This document shows positions 17,666-26,838 of a stretch of 64,000 bases of DNA, one piece after another (within the stretch, counting starts at the first letter, position 1; each line of letters starts with the position of its first letter). Where the stretch lies: assembly GCA_046349955.1 (NCBI GenBank), contig JAXMBI010000009.1:1-64000 (forward strand), in the 5' to 3' direction. The position numbers and the translations under genes are program-made. The stretch comes from JBGAPH01 sp046349955 (GTDB lineage Bacteria > Planctomycetota > Planctomycetia > Pirellulales > JBGAPH01). The notes under the pieces are model-generated. The model saw only the letters and a list, made by a program, of their open reading frames with translations. It ran no database searches and had not been told where the DNA came from.

Positions 17666-18862
17666 CTAGGGAACCAACTCTTTGGCGGGCTCGGCGGGCA
17701 ACACGGCGCCGGCCTTGGCGTCGACCGACTTGCGGCGATACACCCGCTCGAAGAGTTCTTCGTAGCCGCGGACCATTTGTTCGACCGACGCCTGCGAGAC
17801 CACCCATTCGCGTCCCGCCCGCCCCTGCGCCGCCCGTTCGGCCGGGTCGCGGAGCAGCCGCCGCAGCCGAGCGGTCAGGGCCGCCTCGTCCCCCTCGGGC
17901 ACGAGGTAGCCGCTCACGCCGTCGCGCACGCTTTCGGCCAAGGAACCCACGTTCGTGGCCACCACGGGCCGGCCGCAGGCCAGGGCTTCGAGCACAGACA
18001 CCGGGCTCGCCTCGACGTGGGAGCAGAGGGCCACCACATCGATCGCCGAGAGCACCTCGGGCACGTCGGCCCGGTTGCCCAGGAACCGCACGTTGCGGGC
18101 AATGCCTAGGTCGGCCGCCAGCAATTCCAGCCGGCCCCGCTCCGGACCATCGCCGATGATCAGGAAGCAGGCCTCGGGTAAATCCGCCAACAGGTTGCGG
18201 GCCGCCCGCAGAAACAGGGCGTGGTTCTTTTCGGGGCGCAGCGCCGCCAGGATGCCGGCGACCGGCACACCGGCCGGAATCCCCAGTTCGGCCCGCACCG
18301 CGGCGCCGTCGCGCGGGCAGAACCGCTCGACGTCGACGCCGTTGCGAATCATCTGCACCTTGCGGCGCGGGAAGCCCTCGACCTCGACCAGGTGCCGGGC
18401 GTGCCCCGCGGCGACCGCCACGAAGGCGTCTGTCCAGGGGGTGAGCCGGCGATTGAGCCAGCCGATCGAGTCGGGCCAGCCGGTGGAGTGGAGCGCCGCA
18501 ATCACGATGGGCGTTCCTGCCTGGCGAGCGGCGAGCCTCCCCCAGAACATCTTGTCGCCGGCCCCTACGGTGACCACGGCTTCGATCCGCCGCTCGCGAA
18601 ACAAGCGTGCAAGCCGGGGGACGACCGCCAAGTCATACTTGCTGTGAATCAAACCGGCATGCAACGGCGCCAGTCGCGCTGCTTGTTCGGCCAGCGCGCC
18701 GGGTTGCTTGAGGCAACAGATTTCCGGGAGCACGCGCGCCGGATCAAGCCGCTCGACGAGGCTGAGCAGCAGCGTTTCGGCGCCGCCCACCGGCAGACTC
18801 GTCACGAGGAACATTGCCCGCAGCGGGCCCCGGTCTTCGAGCGGCGTCAGTTTGCTCGCCAT
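17666..18862 (-). CDS. Glycosyltransferase family 4 (GT-B)
   Basis: This 398-residue GT-B enzyme has an N-terminal loop SLPVGGAETL (glycine-rich acceptor site). It carries RNGVDVERF at the domain junction, and the donor-site motif VEASPVSVLEALACGRPVVA with the conserved Glu residues. It is the last gene of a tightly spaced minus-strand cluster, starting 22 bases after the flippase stop. It probably adds a sugar to the exopolysaccharide repeat unit on undecaprenyl phosphate; the sugar is unknown. Confidence 0.9.
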   Translation of the reverse strand: MASKLTPLEDRGPLRAMFLVTSLPVGGAETLLLSLVERLDPARVLPEICCLKQPGALAEQAARLAPLHAGLIHSKYDLAVVPRLARLFRERRIEAVVTVGAGDKMFWGRLAARQAGTPIVIAALHSTGWPDSIGWLNRRLTPWTDAFVAVAAGHARHLVEVEGFPRRKVQMIRNGVDVERFCPRDGAAVRAELGIPAGVPVAGILAALRPEKNHALFLRAARNLLADLPEACFLIIGDGPERGRLELLAADLGIARNVRFLGNRADVPEVLSAIDVVALCSHVEASPVSVLEALACGRPVVATNVGSLAESVRDGVSGYLVPEGDEAALTARLRRLLRDPAERAAQGRAGREWVVSQASVEQMVRGYEELFERVYRRKSVDAKAGAVLPAEPAKELVP

Positions 18863-18884
18863 GGAGGGCGCCTTCAGGAGTGGG

Positions 18885-20411
18885 TTAGGCGGGGGCGGAG
18901 CCGCGCGGCGTGCGCAACCGAGCGACGACGGCGCCTGCGGTCTCGAACAGTTGTCGCTTCTCGCGCGGGTCGAACACCCAATCGCAGCGCGTGGCCTGTC
19001 CCAGGGCGGCTGCCAGCGCCAGCCCCACCGCCCAGGCGCCGCAAGGAAGCAGCAACGGCAGCAGCGACACCACGATCGTGCCGGAGTCGATCCGCCAACC
19101 CAACCAGTGGCCGAAGAGGTAGGTGATCGAGAGCGCGATGAAGTTGGCGGTGGCCGTGGCCAGGACGACGCCCTTGAGCCCGAGCGTTGGCGCGAGCAGC
19201 AGGTTCAAGAGCACGTTGACCACCAGGCCAACGGCCAGCGCCAAACTCATCAGCCGCGCGCGTTCGGCGCACCACAAGTACGTGGCGGCCACCGTCGTCA
19301 TTCCGCTCCAGACGCAGTACACCAGGGTCCAGGGCAGAACCGCCATCCCGCCCGCGTACTTGCCTTCGAACAGCGTATCGAACAGGAAAGGACCGGCGAC
19401 CAAGATTACGGCGCTGCCGGCGGTGAGGCCGAGGCCGGCGACCTTGAGGATCAGGTTCAACCGCTCGCCGACGCGATCCTGCCGGCCGGCCTCCCAATCG
19501 TGGCTCAGGTGGGGCGTGGTCGTTTGGGCCAGCATGGCTGCCAGCGACACGAGCAACAGCGGCACCACGCGCGAGCTGTGATACACGCCCACCTCGGCCA
19601 GCGCCACGTGCTCGGCCATGCCGGAGCAGTGCACCAGCATGGTGCGATCGACGATGTCGAACAGGTTGGCCAGCATGTTCGTCACCCACAGCCAGGCGGC
19701 GAAGGGGGCCAGTTTGCGCCAGACCTCGCCGCGCACGAGCCCCTCAGGAGCGACGGGCGCTTGCCGCCAGGCGGCACGCAGCGCCGGCAGCGCCAACAAG
19801 CACGAAAGCGCGCAGGCAACGCCGTAGGCCGCCACCACGGCCAAGGCCGTCGGCCAAACGGCGATCAAGCCCGTGCCCAACACGGCGAACAGCAGACTGT
19901 TGCGGAAGTTCATGGCCGAGACGACGCGAAACTGCCGCAGTCCCGCGAACAACTCCGCCAGGTAGTTGAATCCAACGACGGCCAACAAACTACAGGCCAG
20001 CGTTTCGACAACGCCCCATTCGGCGCGTCCGAAGACGAGCCAGCCAAAGTAATCGGGGCGCGAGGCGATCAGGCTGACCACCACCACCGCCGAGCCCAAG
20101 CTCACCAGCGTCGTCCGCTTGAGGAAGCGCTGGAACTGCCCCCGCCGCCGATAGTGCTCCAGGTAGCGGCCGAACGAGCCCGGCAAACCAATCACCGCCA
20201 GCGGCGCCGCCAGCGAGAAGAAGCCGAAGGCCAGATCCCACTGCCCTAGTTCTTCGGGCGCAAGCCACCGGCAAAAAAAGACGCTGCGGGCAAAGCCGAT
20301 CATCCGCTGCACGACCGCGGCCGCCAGCAATAGCGCCACGCTCTCGCCCAGCGACTCGACGCGCGGACTCGGGGCCGGCGCCGGCGCAAGCTCGTCGACC
20401 ACCGTGGCCAT
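18885..20411 (-). CDS. Wzx-like polysaccharide flippase
   Basis: This 508-residue protein has about 12-14 hydrophobic segments and the MATE/Wzx pattern (RSVFFCRWLAPEELGQWDLA, GLPGSFGRYLEHYRRRGQ). It would translocate the lipid-linked repeat unit. Its ATG (20411) overlaps the TGA of the deacetylase gene as TGATG, which implies translational coupling. A glycosyltransferase follows after 22 bases. It belongs to the same export system as the Wzz-like and Wzy-like genes on the other strand. Confidence 0.88.
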   Translation of the reverse strand: MATVVDELAPAPAPSPRVESLGESVALLLAAAVVQRMIGFARSVFFCRWLAPEELGQWDLAFGFFSLAAPLAVIGLPGSFGRYLEHYRRRGQFQRFLKRTTLVSLGSAVVVVSLIASRPDYFGWLVFGRAEWGVVETLACSLLAVVGFNYLAELFAGLRQFRVVSAMNFRNSLLFAVLGTGLIAVWPTALAVVAAYGVACALSCLLALPALRAAWRQAPVAPEGLVRGEVWRKLAPFAAWLWVTNMLANLFDIVDRTMLVHCSGMAEHVALAEVGVYHSSRVVPLLLVSLAAMLAQTTTPHLSHDWEAGRQDRVGERLNLILKVAGLGLTAGSAVILVAGPFLFDTLFEGKYAGGMAVLPWTLVYCVWSGMTTVAATYLWCAERARLMSLALAVGLVVNVLLNLLLAPTLGLKGVVLATATANFIALSITYLFGHWLGWRIDSGTIVVSLLPLLLPCGAWAVGLALAAALGQATRCDWVFDPREKRQLFETAGAVVARLRTPRGSAPA

Positions 20412-21307
20412 CAAGACACCTCCACGGGGCCGGCTGGCTCTTGCGGCAGACTGGCGCCGAGATACTCGAAACGCCGCACCGACGACACCTTCCGCGGATC
20501 GAGCGTCACCCAGTTCTTGAGCCGGATCAAGTCGTCGTCGACGGCGATCCGCTGCAGATGAAAGGCATCGTCTCCCGGAAAGTTGTAGCCGCCGTAGGCC
20601 GAGCAGACGCCGTCGTAGCCGGCGTCGTGCGCGAGCTCAAAGGCCTCGACGCTCAGGTTCCAGTGCTGGCCGTAGGGAAACGCGAAGTAACGCACCGGGC
20701 GGCCCAGCGCCGCCTGCAAATCGGCGCCTGCGGTCACCACTTCGTCCGCGAGTTGGCGAGGGTCGCGCACTCGGCCCAGGTCAGCGTGCGTGCGCGTATG
20801 GGCCCCGATCTCGAGCCCTGCGTCGGCCAATTCGCGCAGTTGTTGGATGTTGTTGGGCGCGAGCGGCTGGTTGCGGGCCAGGTCGTGGGGGAAGGGCTTG
20901 CCGGTCAGCACGTGCTCGGTCGACACGAAGTACGTGCAGGGGATCTTGGCTTCGAGCAGCCGCGGGAGCGCGAACTGGCAGTTGTCGGCGTAGCCGTCGT
21001 CGAACGTGATGCAGACGGCCGGATGATCGTTGAACCCGCAGCGGATCCGCTGCTGGGCCTCCTCGAGCGAGAGTAGATCGAAATGCTGCGCAAGCCACTC
21101 GAGCTGCCGCGCGAAGACCGCCTCAGGCGTCGTCCAGGGGTTCGCCCGATCGTTGGCCACGCGGTGATAGAACAAAATGCACACCGGGGCGCGGCCCGCC
21201 GCGCGGCGGCGCGCGTCTTCCCAGGCGCGCAAGGGGCGCGTCGCCTGATAGTAGGCGTGCAACGCCGCGCTCTTCCACAGCGGAAAACTTGGGTCCGAGT
21301 TCTTCAT
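20411..21307 (-). CDS. Polysaccharide deacetylase (CE4 / NodB domain)
   Basis: This 298-residue cytoplasmic-looking enzyme has no clear signal peptide. The NodB motif 1 is TFDDGYADN (Asp103, Asp104) and motif 2 is HTRTH (His170, His174). Later motifs include FAFPYGQHWN. CE4 enzymes N-deacetylate GlcNAc residues using a divalent metal. Deacetylases of this kind sit in exosortase-associated exopolysaccharide loci. It lies 15 bases after the transferase gene and overlaps the flippase gene by one base. Confidence 0.92.
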   Translation of the reverse strand: MKNSDPSFPLWKSAALHAYYQATRPLRAWEDARRRAAGRAPVCILFYHRVANDRANPWTTPEAVFARQLEWLAQHFDLLSLEEAQQRIRCGFNDHPAVCITFDDGYADNCQFALPRLLEAKIPCTYFVSTEHVLTGKPFPHDLARNQPLAPNNIQQLRELADAGLEIGAHTRTHADLGRVRDPRQLADEVVTAGADLQAALGRPVRYFAFPYGQHWNLSVEAFELAHDAGYDGVCSAYGGYNFPGDDAFHLQRIAVDDDLIRLKNWVTLDPRKVSSVRRFEYLGASLPQEPAGPVEVS

Positions 21308-21322
21308 GACTCTTGAGGGGGA

Positions 21323-22474
21323 CTATTTCTTCCGCAGGCCTGCCAACTGCAGGCCGCGCTTGATCCAGGATTTGGCTCGGCCGCCGGCCTGCCACACGCT
21401 GTTGTGCAAGCGGGCGGCGCCCCGGCGCGAGAGGACTTGCAGATCGATCGCCGCACGGGGCTCGAACCGCCAGCGGCGCTTGTATTCCTCGCTGCCGCGG
21501 AGGTAGTCGATCAGCGTGAAGCCCTCCTCGAGCGCGGCGCGGAATGTGGCGATCTTCGAGAGCTTTCCTGGCTCGTCGTCGAGCGCTGCGGGCTCGATGC
21601 CGGACTGGTACCCGTAGAGCGCGCCGGCCGACTGCAGTTGGTACTCGATCGCGATTGGCCGGCCATCGAGCTCGAGCCACTGCAGCCGCAACACGCCGGC
21701 TTCGAGCAATCGCTCGGCGACGGCGCGCTGGAAGCCGGCGTACTTGGCCGAGGCAAAGCACCCCGGCTGGCCCAGGCTTTCCCAGCGGCGCTGGTGGAGT
21801 TCGACGAACATCGCCCAGGCCCGCTCGAAGGCGGCGCGGTCGGCCGCGGTGTACAAGCGGGCGCGCCCTGTGTCGAACAGATTCTGCTCAGCCAACCGCA
21901 CCGACTTGCGCAGGTTCTTCGACAGCGTCGCGGCGTAGGCCTCCCAGGTGCGCTCCAGCGGCAATTGCCAGCAATCGTTGCCGGGTTGGCGGACGACGGT
22001 GAACTCGAGCGCCTCGAACCGCGCGGCGAGCTCGTTCCAAGCCGGATCGTCGGCCAGCACGTTTTCGAGCTCGAGCCGCAACCAGCCCGGACCCGGCGTG
22101 CGGCCGGCGTCGACTTCGGCGAGCCAACTGGCCACCGCGGCGGCCACGCGTTGCCGGTCCTCCGGCGCGGCGAGGAGGCTGAGATAGTCGGAGCAGACTT
22201 CCCCGCTGCCGAGCAGCCGCAGGGCCATGCCGCCCGTTGGCAAAGGCGCGAGGTAGAACGGCGCAACGCCGATCAGCGCCGGCCCCTCGTACACGGCCAG
22301 CGTACACAGCGCTTGTCGGTCTTGGGGTGAACTGGGGCCATAGTGTTCCCACCAGGTGTGCAGCCACTGCCAAGAGCGAAAGGGAATGTCGCCCGTCAGG
22401 GCGTTCCAGCTTGCGCGCAGCGCGGCCAACCCGTCGTCCGTATCGACTAGCTCAACTCGCAACATCGTTGCCAT
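21323..22474 (-). CDS. GNAT/FemAB-like (BcsL/CelD-type) transferase of the polysaccharide cluster
   Basis: This 383-residue protein resembles the CelD/BcsL acetyltransferase group: RASWNALTGDIPFRSWQW near the N-terminus, and a double-GNAT core with KNLRKSVRLAEQNLFDTG and YLRGSEEYKRRW. Similar proteins occur in exosortase-associated exopolysaccharide loci. Two ATGs compete: 22474, only three bases after AGGAG, and 22465, twelve bases after it. It is the first gene of the minus-strand arm. It may acylate the polysaccharide or add an amino acid; the reaction is not established. Confidence 0.75.
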   Translation of the reverse strand: MATMLRVELVDTDDGLAALRASWNALTGDIPFRSWQWLHTWWEHYGPSSPQDRQALCTLAVYEGPALIGVAPFYLAPLPTGGMALRLLGSGEVCSDYLSLLAAPEDRQRVAAAVASWLAEVDAGRTPGPGWLRLELENVLADDPAWNELAARFEALEFTVVRQPGNDCWQLPLERTWEAYAATLSKNLRKSVRLAEQNLFDTGRARLYTAADRAAFERAWAMFVELHQRRWESLGQPGCFASAKYAGFQRAVAERLLEAGVLRLQWLELDGRPIAIEYQLQSAGALYGYQSGIEPAALDDEPGKLSKIATFRAALEEGFTLIDYLRGSEEYKRRWRFEPRAAIDLQVLSRRGAARLHNSVWQAGGRAKSWIKRGLQLAGLRKK

Positions 22475-22802
22475 CGGCTCCTGAAACCAAAAGGCCGCTT
22501 GCACTTTGGGCGCAACCGCCCCTCAAACTTCGCTCACGCCCCGGCAAAGGCAAGCTGCTGCGGAGCCAGGCTCGCACGTTCGGCAGGTTGCGCGATCGCC
22601 TCGCGGATGAGGCCGTTTGGCAACGCCGCCCGCGGGCAGGCGGCGCGATTCGTAGAAATCGGTCGGGCTGGCAACCGGCCGCGGTGTAAAGACTTCGTTA
22701 CGTCCTGTGGGAGCAAGGTAAGCTCGCTTATCGCCGGAGGCGCCGCAGTTGCATCGTTCCGTCGCGGGGACGACTGCGATCTCATCTTGGGGGAATTCAA
22801 TC
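22475..22802. other. Divergent intergenic region of the exopolysaccharide locus
   Basis: These 328 bases separate the two divergent arms and presumably carry both promoters. I saw no convincing -35/-10 pair, operator or riboswitch. GGGGGAA before 22803 is the ribosome binding site of the plus-strand arm. Confidence 0.5.
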
Positions 22803-24275
22803 ATGCCGACCGCGATGCCTACGCCCGCCGACCTGGGGCAGCACCTCGTGCGTCATTGGCGGACGATTCTGATCACGACGGTGGCCATGGTCGCGCTCGC
22901 GGTGACGTTTGCGCTGCTCCGCCAGCCCACCTGGCGGGCGACCCAGGCCCTCATCGTGCGGGCAGAAGCGTCGACCAGCGCCGAGCGGGCCGGCAAGTTC
23001 CGCGACGCGGACGACATGAAGACGGTTCAGGAAACGATCCTGCAACTGGCCACCAGCCGGGCTGTGCTCGATCGGGCCCTCCGCGAAGTGGGGCCGGCCC
23101 CTGGCAAGACGCGCGCTGCGAACTTCCCCAACGAACAAGACATCGACGACCTGCGTGGGGCCGTGGCGGTGAAACCCCCCAAGGGGGCCGAGTTCGGCAA
23201 GACCGAACTGTTCTATGTCAGCGTCGGCGACCGTAGCCGCGAGCGGGCCATCCAGCTCGCCGCCGCCGTGAGCCGCGCCCTGCAGCATCGCTACGCCGAG
23301 CTGCTCGAAACCAAGGCCCAAGGCATGATCCAAGAGCTCGAGCGGGCCGTGGCCGTGGCCGAAGGAGACCTCGCGAAGGCCGCCGGCCAGCTCGGAGCGC
23401 TCGAAGCCTCGGTCGGCCCCGACCTGGCCGAATTGCGCATCCTCAACGATTCCCCCGCCGGCAGCAGCGACCTGCGGCAGCGGCTGATTGCCATCGAAAA
23501 CGAGCAGCGGCAGGCCAAGAATGAAATGCGCCAGGCCGAAGAGCTCTATGCCTTGCTTCAGTCGGCGCAGGCCGATCCGGAGATGCTGCTGGCCACCCCC
23601 AGCCGGCTGATCGAATCGCAGCCGGGGCTCAAGCGGCTGAAGGAAGGGCTCATCGACGCCCAGCTTCGCTCCGCAGCGCTTCTGGGCAGCGTGTCGAAAG
23701 AACATCCTCGCGCCCAAGCCGCCGTTCGTGCCGAGGCGGAGGTGCGGGGGAACCTGCATTCTGAGTTGGGCACCGCCCTCCGCGGCGCCCAGGCCGAAAT
23801 TCGCCTGGCCCAGGCTCGCATCGCCGCGCTCGAGGACCAGCTTGGCGACACTAAGCAGCGTTTGGAGAAGCTGGCCGGTCTGCGGGCGAACTATGCTTCG
23901 CTCGCCGCTGCCAACACCAATGCCCTGCAGTTGGTGGAGAAGGCCCGCCGCGACCTGACCGAGGCCCGTTCGTCGCAAATCGCCGCCCACACCGCCGGAA
24001 TGCTCTCGCCGGTGGATCAGCCGGAAACCGGCCCGCGTCCCATCGGCCCCGGCAAAACCATGATCGCGCTGGCAGGCCTCGTGGGTGGGTTGGCGAGCGG
24101 CATCGGCCTCGTGCTGCTGCTCACGCCGCTCCCCAAGCCGAATCAACCGGATTCGGCGGCCCCGGCCCCCCGCGCCAATGGCCACTCGATTCCCAAGGCA
24201 AGCGTCTCCGCCGACACGGCTGGGCTATCTTTGAAAGAGGCTCTGCGGAAGGTCGCCCCGGGCCGCTGGAACTAG
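22803..24275 (+). CDS. Wzz/GumC-like polysaccharide chain-length determinant
   Basis: This 490-residue protein has one transmembrane helix near residues 20-40 (ILITTVAMVALAVTFALL) and a second near 420-445 (GLVGGLASGIGLVLLLTPL). A large Ala/Glu-rich coiled-coil domain lies between them. This is the polysaccharide co-polymerase architecture. There is no Walker-type tyrosine kinase domain at the C-terminus, so any BY-kinase would be separate. It starts at ATG 22803 behind GGGGGAA. It probably sets chain length with the polymerase encoded next. Confidence 0.88.
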   Translation: MPTAMPTPADLGQHLVRHWRTILITTVAMVALAVTFALLRQPTWRATQALIVRAEASTSAERAGKFRDADDMKTVQETILQLATSRAVLDRALREVGPAPGKTRAANFPNEQDIDDLRGAVAVKPPKGAEFGKTELFYVSVGDRSRERAIQLAAAVSRALQHRYAELLETKAQGMIQELERAVAVAEGDLAKAAGQLGALEASVGPDLAELRILNDSPAGSSDLRQRLIAIENEQRQAKNEMRQAEELYALLQSAQADPEMLLATPSRLIESQPGLKRLKEGLIDAQLRSAALLGSVSKEHPRAQAAVRAEAEVRGNLHSELGTALRGAQAEIRLAQARIAALEDQLGDTKQRLEKLAGLRANYASLAAANTNALQLVEKARRDLTEARSSQIAAHTAGMLSPVDQPETGPRPIGPGKTMIALAGLVGGLASGIGLVLLLTPLPKPNQPDSAAPAPRANGHSIPKASVSADTAGLSLKEALRKVAPGRWN

Positions 24276-24339
24276 GGCGGCCCGAATTCAACGCGGCGTA
24301 TTCGCAACTCCCTCGGCATTTCGAAAGGCGATTCGCGGC

Positions 24340-25746
24340 GTGGAAGCTCTGGCCTTCATTGGCGCGGCGGTGGCACTGATCGCGCTGGCGGTCTACGCCC
24401 TCCACGGCTCGCTGCCGCTTGGTTGCCTGGTGGTGATCGTGGCCGGCAGCGTGTTTGGCCATGCGTTCGCCCGCTTCGATCTGGGGCCGATGCCGCTGAC
24501 GACTGATCGGCTGGCGCTCGTGGTGCTGGTGGGCGTCTACGTGTTGCGGCGGCGCTGGGGGGGTGTCGACCCCAAGCCCATGGCCGTCGTCGATTGGGCG
24601 CTCCTCGCGCTCGTTTCCGTGCTCACGGCCAGCGTGGCCACGCATCCGTTTCACGTCGGCCTGGCGGAGGTGCCTCCGCCGATTTGGCTGCTCGTCACGG
24701 CCTATGTCATGCCGGCGGTCGTCTACTGGATCGCCCGCCAGTCGAACTGGACCGAAGCCCAAGTCAGAGCGATCGACCGCGGACTGCTGGCCTTCGGCGT
24801 CTACCTGGCGGTCACCGCGGTGTGCGAAGTGTCGGGCCTGCAAGCGCTCGTCTTCCCGCGCTACATCTCCGATCCGACCATTGGCTTGCACTTCGGCCGT
24901 GCCCGCGGTCCGTTCGTCCACTCGGTGACCCTGGGCTTCGTGCTCAGCACGTGCTTTGCCACCGCGCTGGTAGCCTGGCCGCAGGCGCAGCGGATTGGGC
25001 GCGTGTGGCTGGTGGGCTTGGCGGGACTCTTCGCTTTGGCCCAGTACGTCACCTACACCCGCAGTGTGTGGATGGGGGCCGGGGCGATCGTGTTCGTCGT
25101 GCTCGGCCTGGCGGCGGCTTCCGAATGGCGGCGGTGGATCGTGGGCGCCTTGGCGCTCGCGAGTTTGGTCGTGGTCGCGGCCAAGTGGGAGACGCTGCTC
25201 GAATTCAAGCGCGACGAAGGGCTCTCCGCCCAAGAAACGGCCGACTCCGCCCGCCTCCGCCCGGTGATGGCCTACATCGCCTGGACGATGTTCCTCGATC
25301 GGCCGCTGTTGGGCTGCGGGTTGGGGCGCTACATCGTCGACAAGGACGAGTATCTTTCCGACCGCAGCACGGAGCTACGGCTCGAACTCGCCCGCGGCTA
25401 CGGCCCGCACAACCAGTTCCTGGCCCTGCTCACCGAAACGGGGCTGATCGGCGTGGGGCTGTTCTGCGCCGTGCTCCTCGGCTGGACCTACAACGCCTGG
25501 CGGCTCTGGCGAAGCAGCGCGCCCGACTGGGCCCGCCGCCAAGGCTTGCTGACACTTGCCGTGATGTCGGCCTACGTGACCTCGGCCATGTTCCACGATA
25601 TGTCGTTCTCGGCGACCTGCCACATGCTGCTGTTCTTCGTGGCGGGGGCGAGCGAGGGGGTGCGGCGATTGGCGTGTGGGGAATCCACGGACGCGGCAAC
25701 ACGCACTTCAGAGGCTATCGACCAATCGGTGGCGGTGTTGGCATGA
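24340..25746 (+). CDS. O-antigen ligase / Wzy-like polymerase
   Basis: This 468-residue protein has at least ten membrane segments. The Wzy_C features are clear: TRSVWMGAGAI before a transmembrane helix, a large periplasmic loop, then GYGPHNQFLALLTETGLIG. Members polymerise or ligate lipid-linked sugar repeat units. The start is GTG 24340, about 65 bases after the Wzz-like gene. With the flippase, glycosyltransferase and Wzz-like protein it forms a Wzx/Wzy-type export set, though no priming transferase or outer-membrane exporter is in the window. Confidence 0.88.
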   Translation: MEALAFIGAAVALIALAVYALHGSLPLGCLVVIVAGSVFGHAFARFDLGPMPLTTDRLALVVLVGVYVLRRRWGGVDPKPMAVVDWALLALVSVLTASVATHPFHVGLAEVPPPIWLLVTAYVMPAVVYWIARQSNWTEAQVRAIDRGLLAFGVYLAVTAVCEVSGLQALVFPRYISDPTIGLHFGRARGPFVHSVTLGFVLSTCFATALVAWPQAQRIGRVWLVGLAGLFALAQYVTYTRSVWMGAGAIVFVVLGLAAASEWRRWIVGALALASLVVVAAKWETLLEFKRDEGLSAQETADSARLRPVMAYIAWTMFLDRPLLGCGLGRYIVDKDEYLSDRSTELRLELARGYGPHNQFLALLTETGLIGVGLFCAVLLGWTYNAWRLWRSSAPDWARRQGLLTLAVMSAYVTSAMFHDMSFSATCHMLLFFVAGASEGVRRLACGESTDAATRTSEAIDQSVAVLA

Positions 25747-25834
25747 GGCGCCGGGACTTCCAGCGTTGAGCGGCGTGTGCCGGACTTGATTGTTCGAGAC
25801 GAGCTCCGGCGGCGAACGATTTATTTTGCCGACA

Positions 25835-26059
25835 TCAGGGCGGCTGGGGCTTTCCGCCTGACTTGGGCAAGGGCAAGTGCCTGCTCGGCGATTGCATCGG
25901 GGCGGCGCCCATTCCTTCCGCCCCAGTTCGAATAGGAGTTTGCCGCACGACTGCATTTCGATAACCCGCAAAGTAAGCGGCGAAGATGATGGTTGCGTAA
26001 AGCAACGTCCGCATCGAGTATTGCCAGTTCTGACGGACCTCATCGCCACCGCGCGTCAT
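25835..26059 (-). CDS. Small membrane protein of unknown function
   Basis: This 74-residue protein carries one hydrophobic helix (MRTLLYATIIFAAYFAGYR, residues 16-34) after a short polar N-terminus, then a Pro/Gly-rich tail. QYSMRTLLYAT resembles a membrane segment repeatedly seen in short planctomycete proteins; that recollection is not checked. Its ATG overlaps the stop of the upstream gene as ATGA, so it is probably translated as part of a two-gene unit. Function is unknown. Confidence 0.62.
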   Translation of the reverse strand: MTRGGDEVRQNWQYSMRTLLYATIIFAAYFAGYRNAVVRQTPIRTGAEGMGAAPMQSPSRHLPLPKSGGKPQPP

Positions 26060-26622
26060 GTTGGCGGCTCCTGGCTGTCCGTGCTGTCCAGAAACCTGGC
26101 GAACAGGAAGACCAGTTCGTTCGTTCGGTACAAGAGTCTCCGCTTTTCAGCACGCGACGGCGTCGACGCCTCGACGGCCGCGCGAAGTGCGATTAGCTCT
26201 TCGATGATCCTGATCGCCGAGGGATTGGACAGCGACTGCAGCAGCCTTGTCAGCTCTTCGACCGATTCACTGCTGCGAAGATCGACGACGAGTTGGGCGA
26301 ACCGATCTTCGAGAGCGTCCGGGTGGCACTCGATGATTGCCAGTTGAATCGATCGCCGGAACTCCTCGCCGTCGTTGTAAGGCACGAGCAACGCCATGGC
26401 AGTTGCGTCGTCAACGATTTCGATGGCGTTTGGATCTTGGCCGCATTCTCGGATCGTGACCATTCGTCGATTATCCGCGCCGTCGGCTGGGAGGAGGTTG
26501 GCTTCGATTCTCAACGCGCCTTCCGGCGTCTTGGCATAGGTGACACACGCTCGCAAATCGAGCGGCAGCGATTCGATGGCCTCCACGGCTGCAACGAACC
26601 ACGCGACGGGCGTTCGATTCAC
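26056..26622 (-). CDS. Hypothetical protein coupled to the small membrane protein
   Basis: This 188-residue soluble protein starts with GTG 26622 behind GGAG. It has no signal peptide or known motif. The C-terminal half looks helical (VEELTRLLQSLSNPSAIRII, then KRRLLYRTNELVFLFARFL). It ends in an ATGA overlap with the membrane-protein gene. Base composition looks less GC-rich than neighbouring genes, hinting at acquisition, but this was judged by eye. No function is assigned. Confidence 0.6.
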   Translation of the reverse strand: MNRTPVAWFVAAVEAIESLPLDLRACVTYAKTPEGALRIEANLLPADGADNRRMVTIRECGQDPNAIEIVDDATAMALLVPYNDGEEFRRSIQLAIIECHPDALEDRFAQLVVDLRSSESVEELTRLLQSLSNPSAIRIIEELIALRAAVEASTPSRAEKRRLLYRTNELVFLFARFLDSTDSQEPPT

Positions 26623-26838
26623 GGCGCTGCTCCACGAACTCTCGGTTGCGCCCGGCCGAATCGGCGATCGTTCGCGAGACCGCTGGGCAACCCGTTAGTG
26701 GCGCCTGCCGAGACAACGGTTTCATCTTCGCGCGAAAATCCGCCCCACCAAGACGGGGGTGCGACCGCATGCCGCCGTTCCTGACGCGATTCGCCTTTCG
26801 TGCGTGGCCTGGATCGTGGATTTGCCGCGCGTGAGCCC

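Noticed and set aside
22700..22760. GC-rich segment with stem-like words before the Wzz-like gene, considered as a c-di-GMP riboswitch
   Set aside because: The conserved GEMM core could not be aligned.
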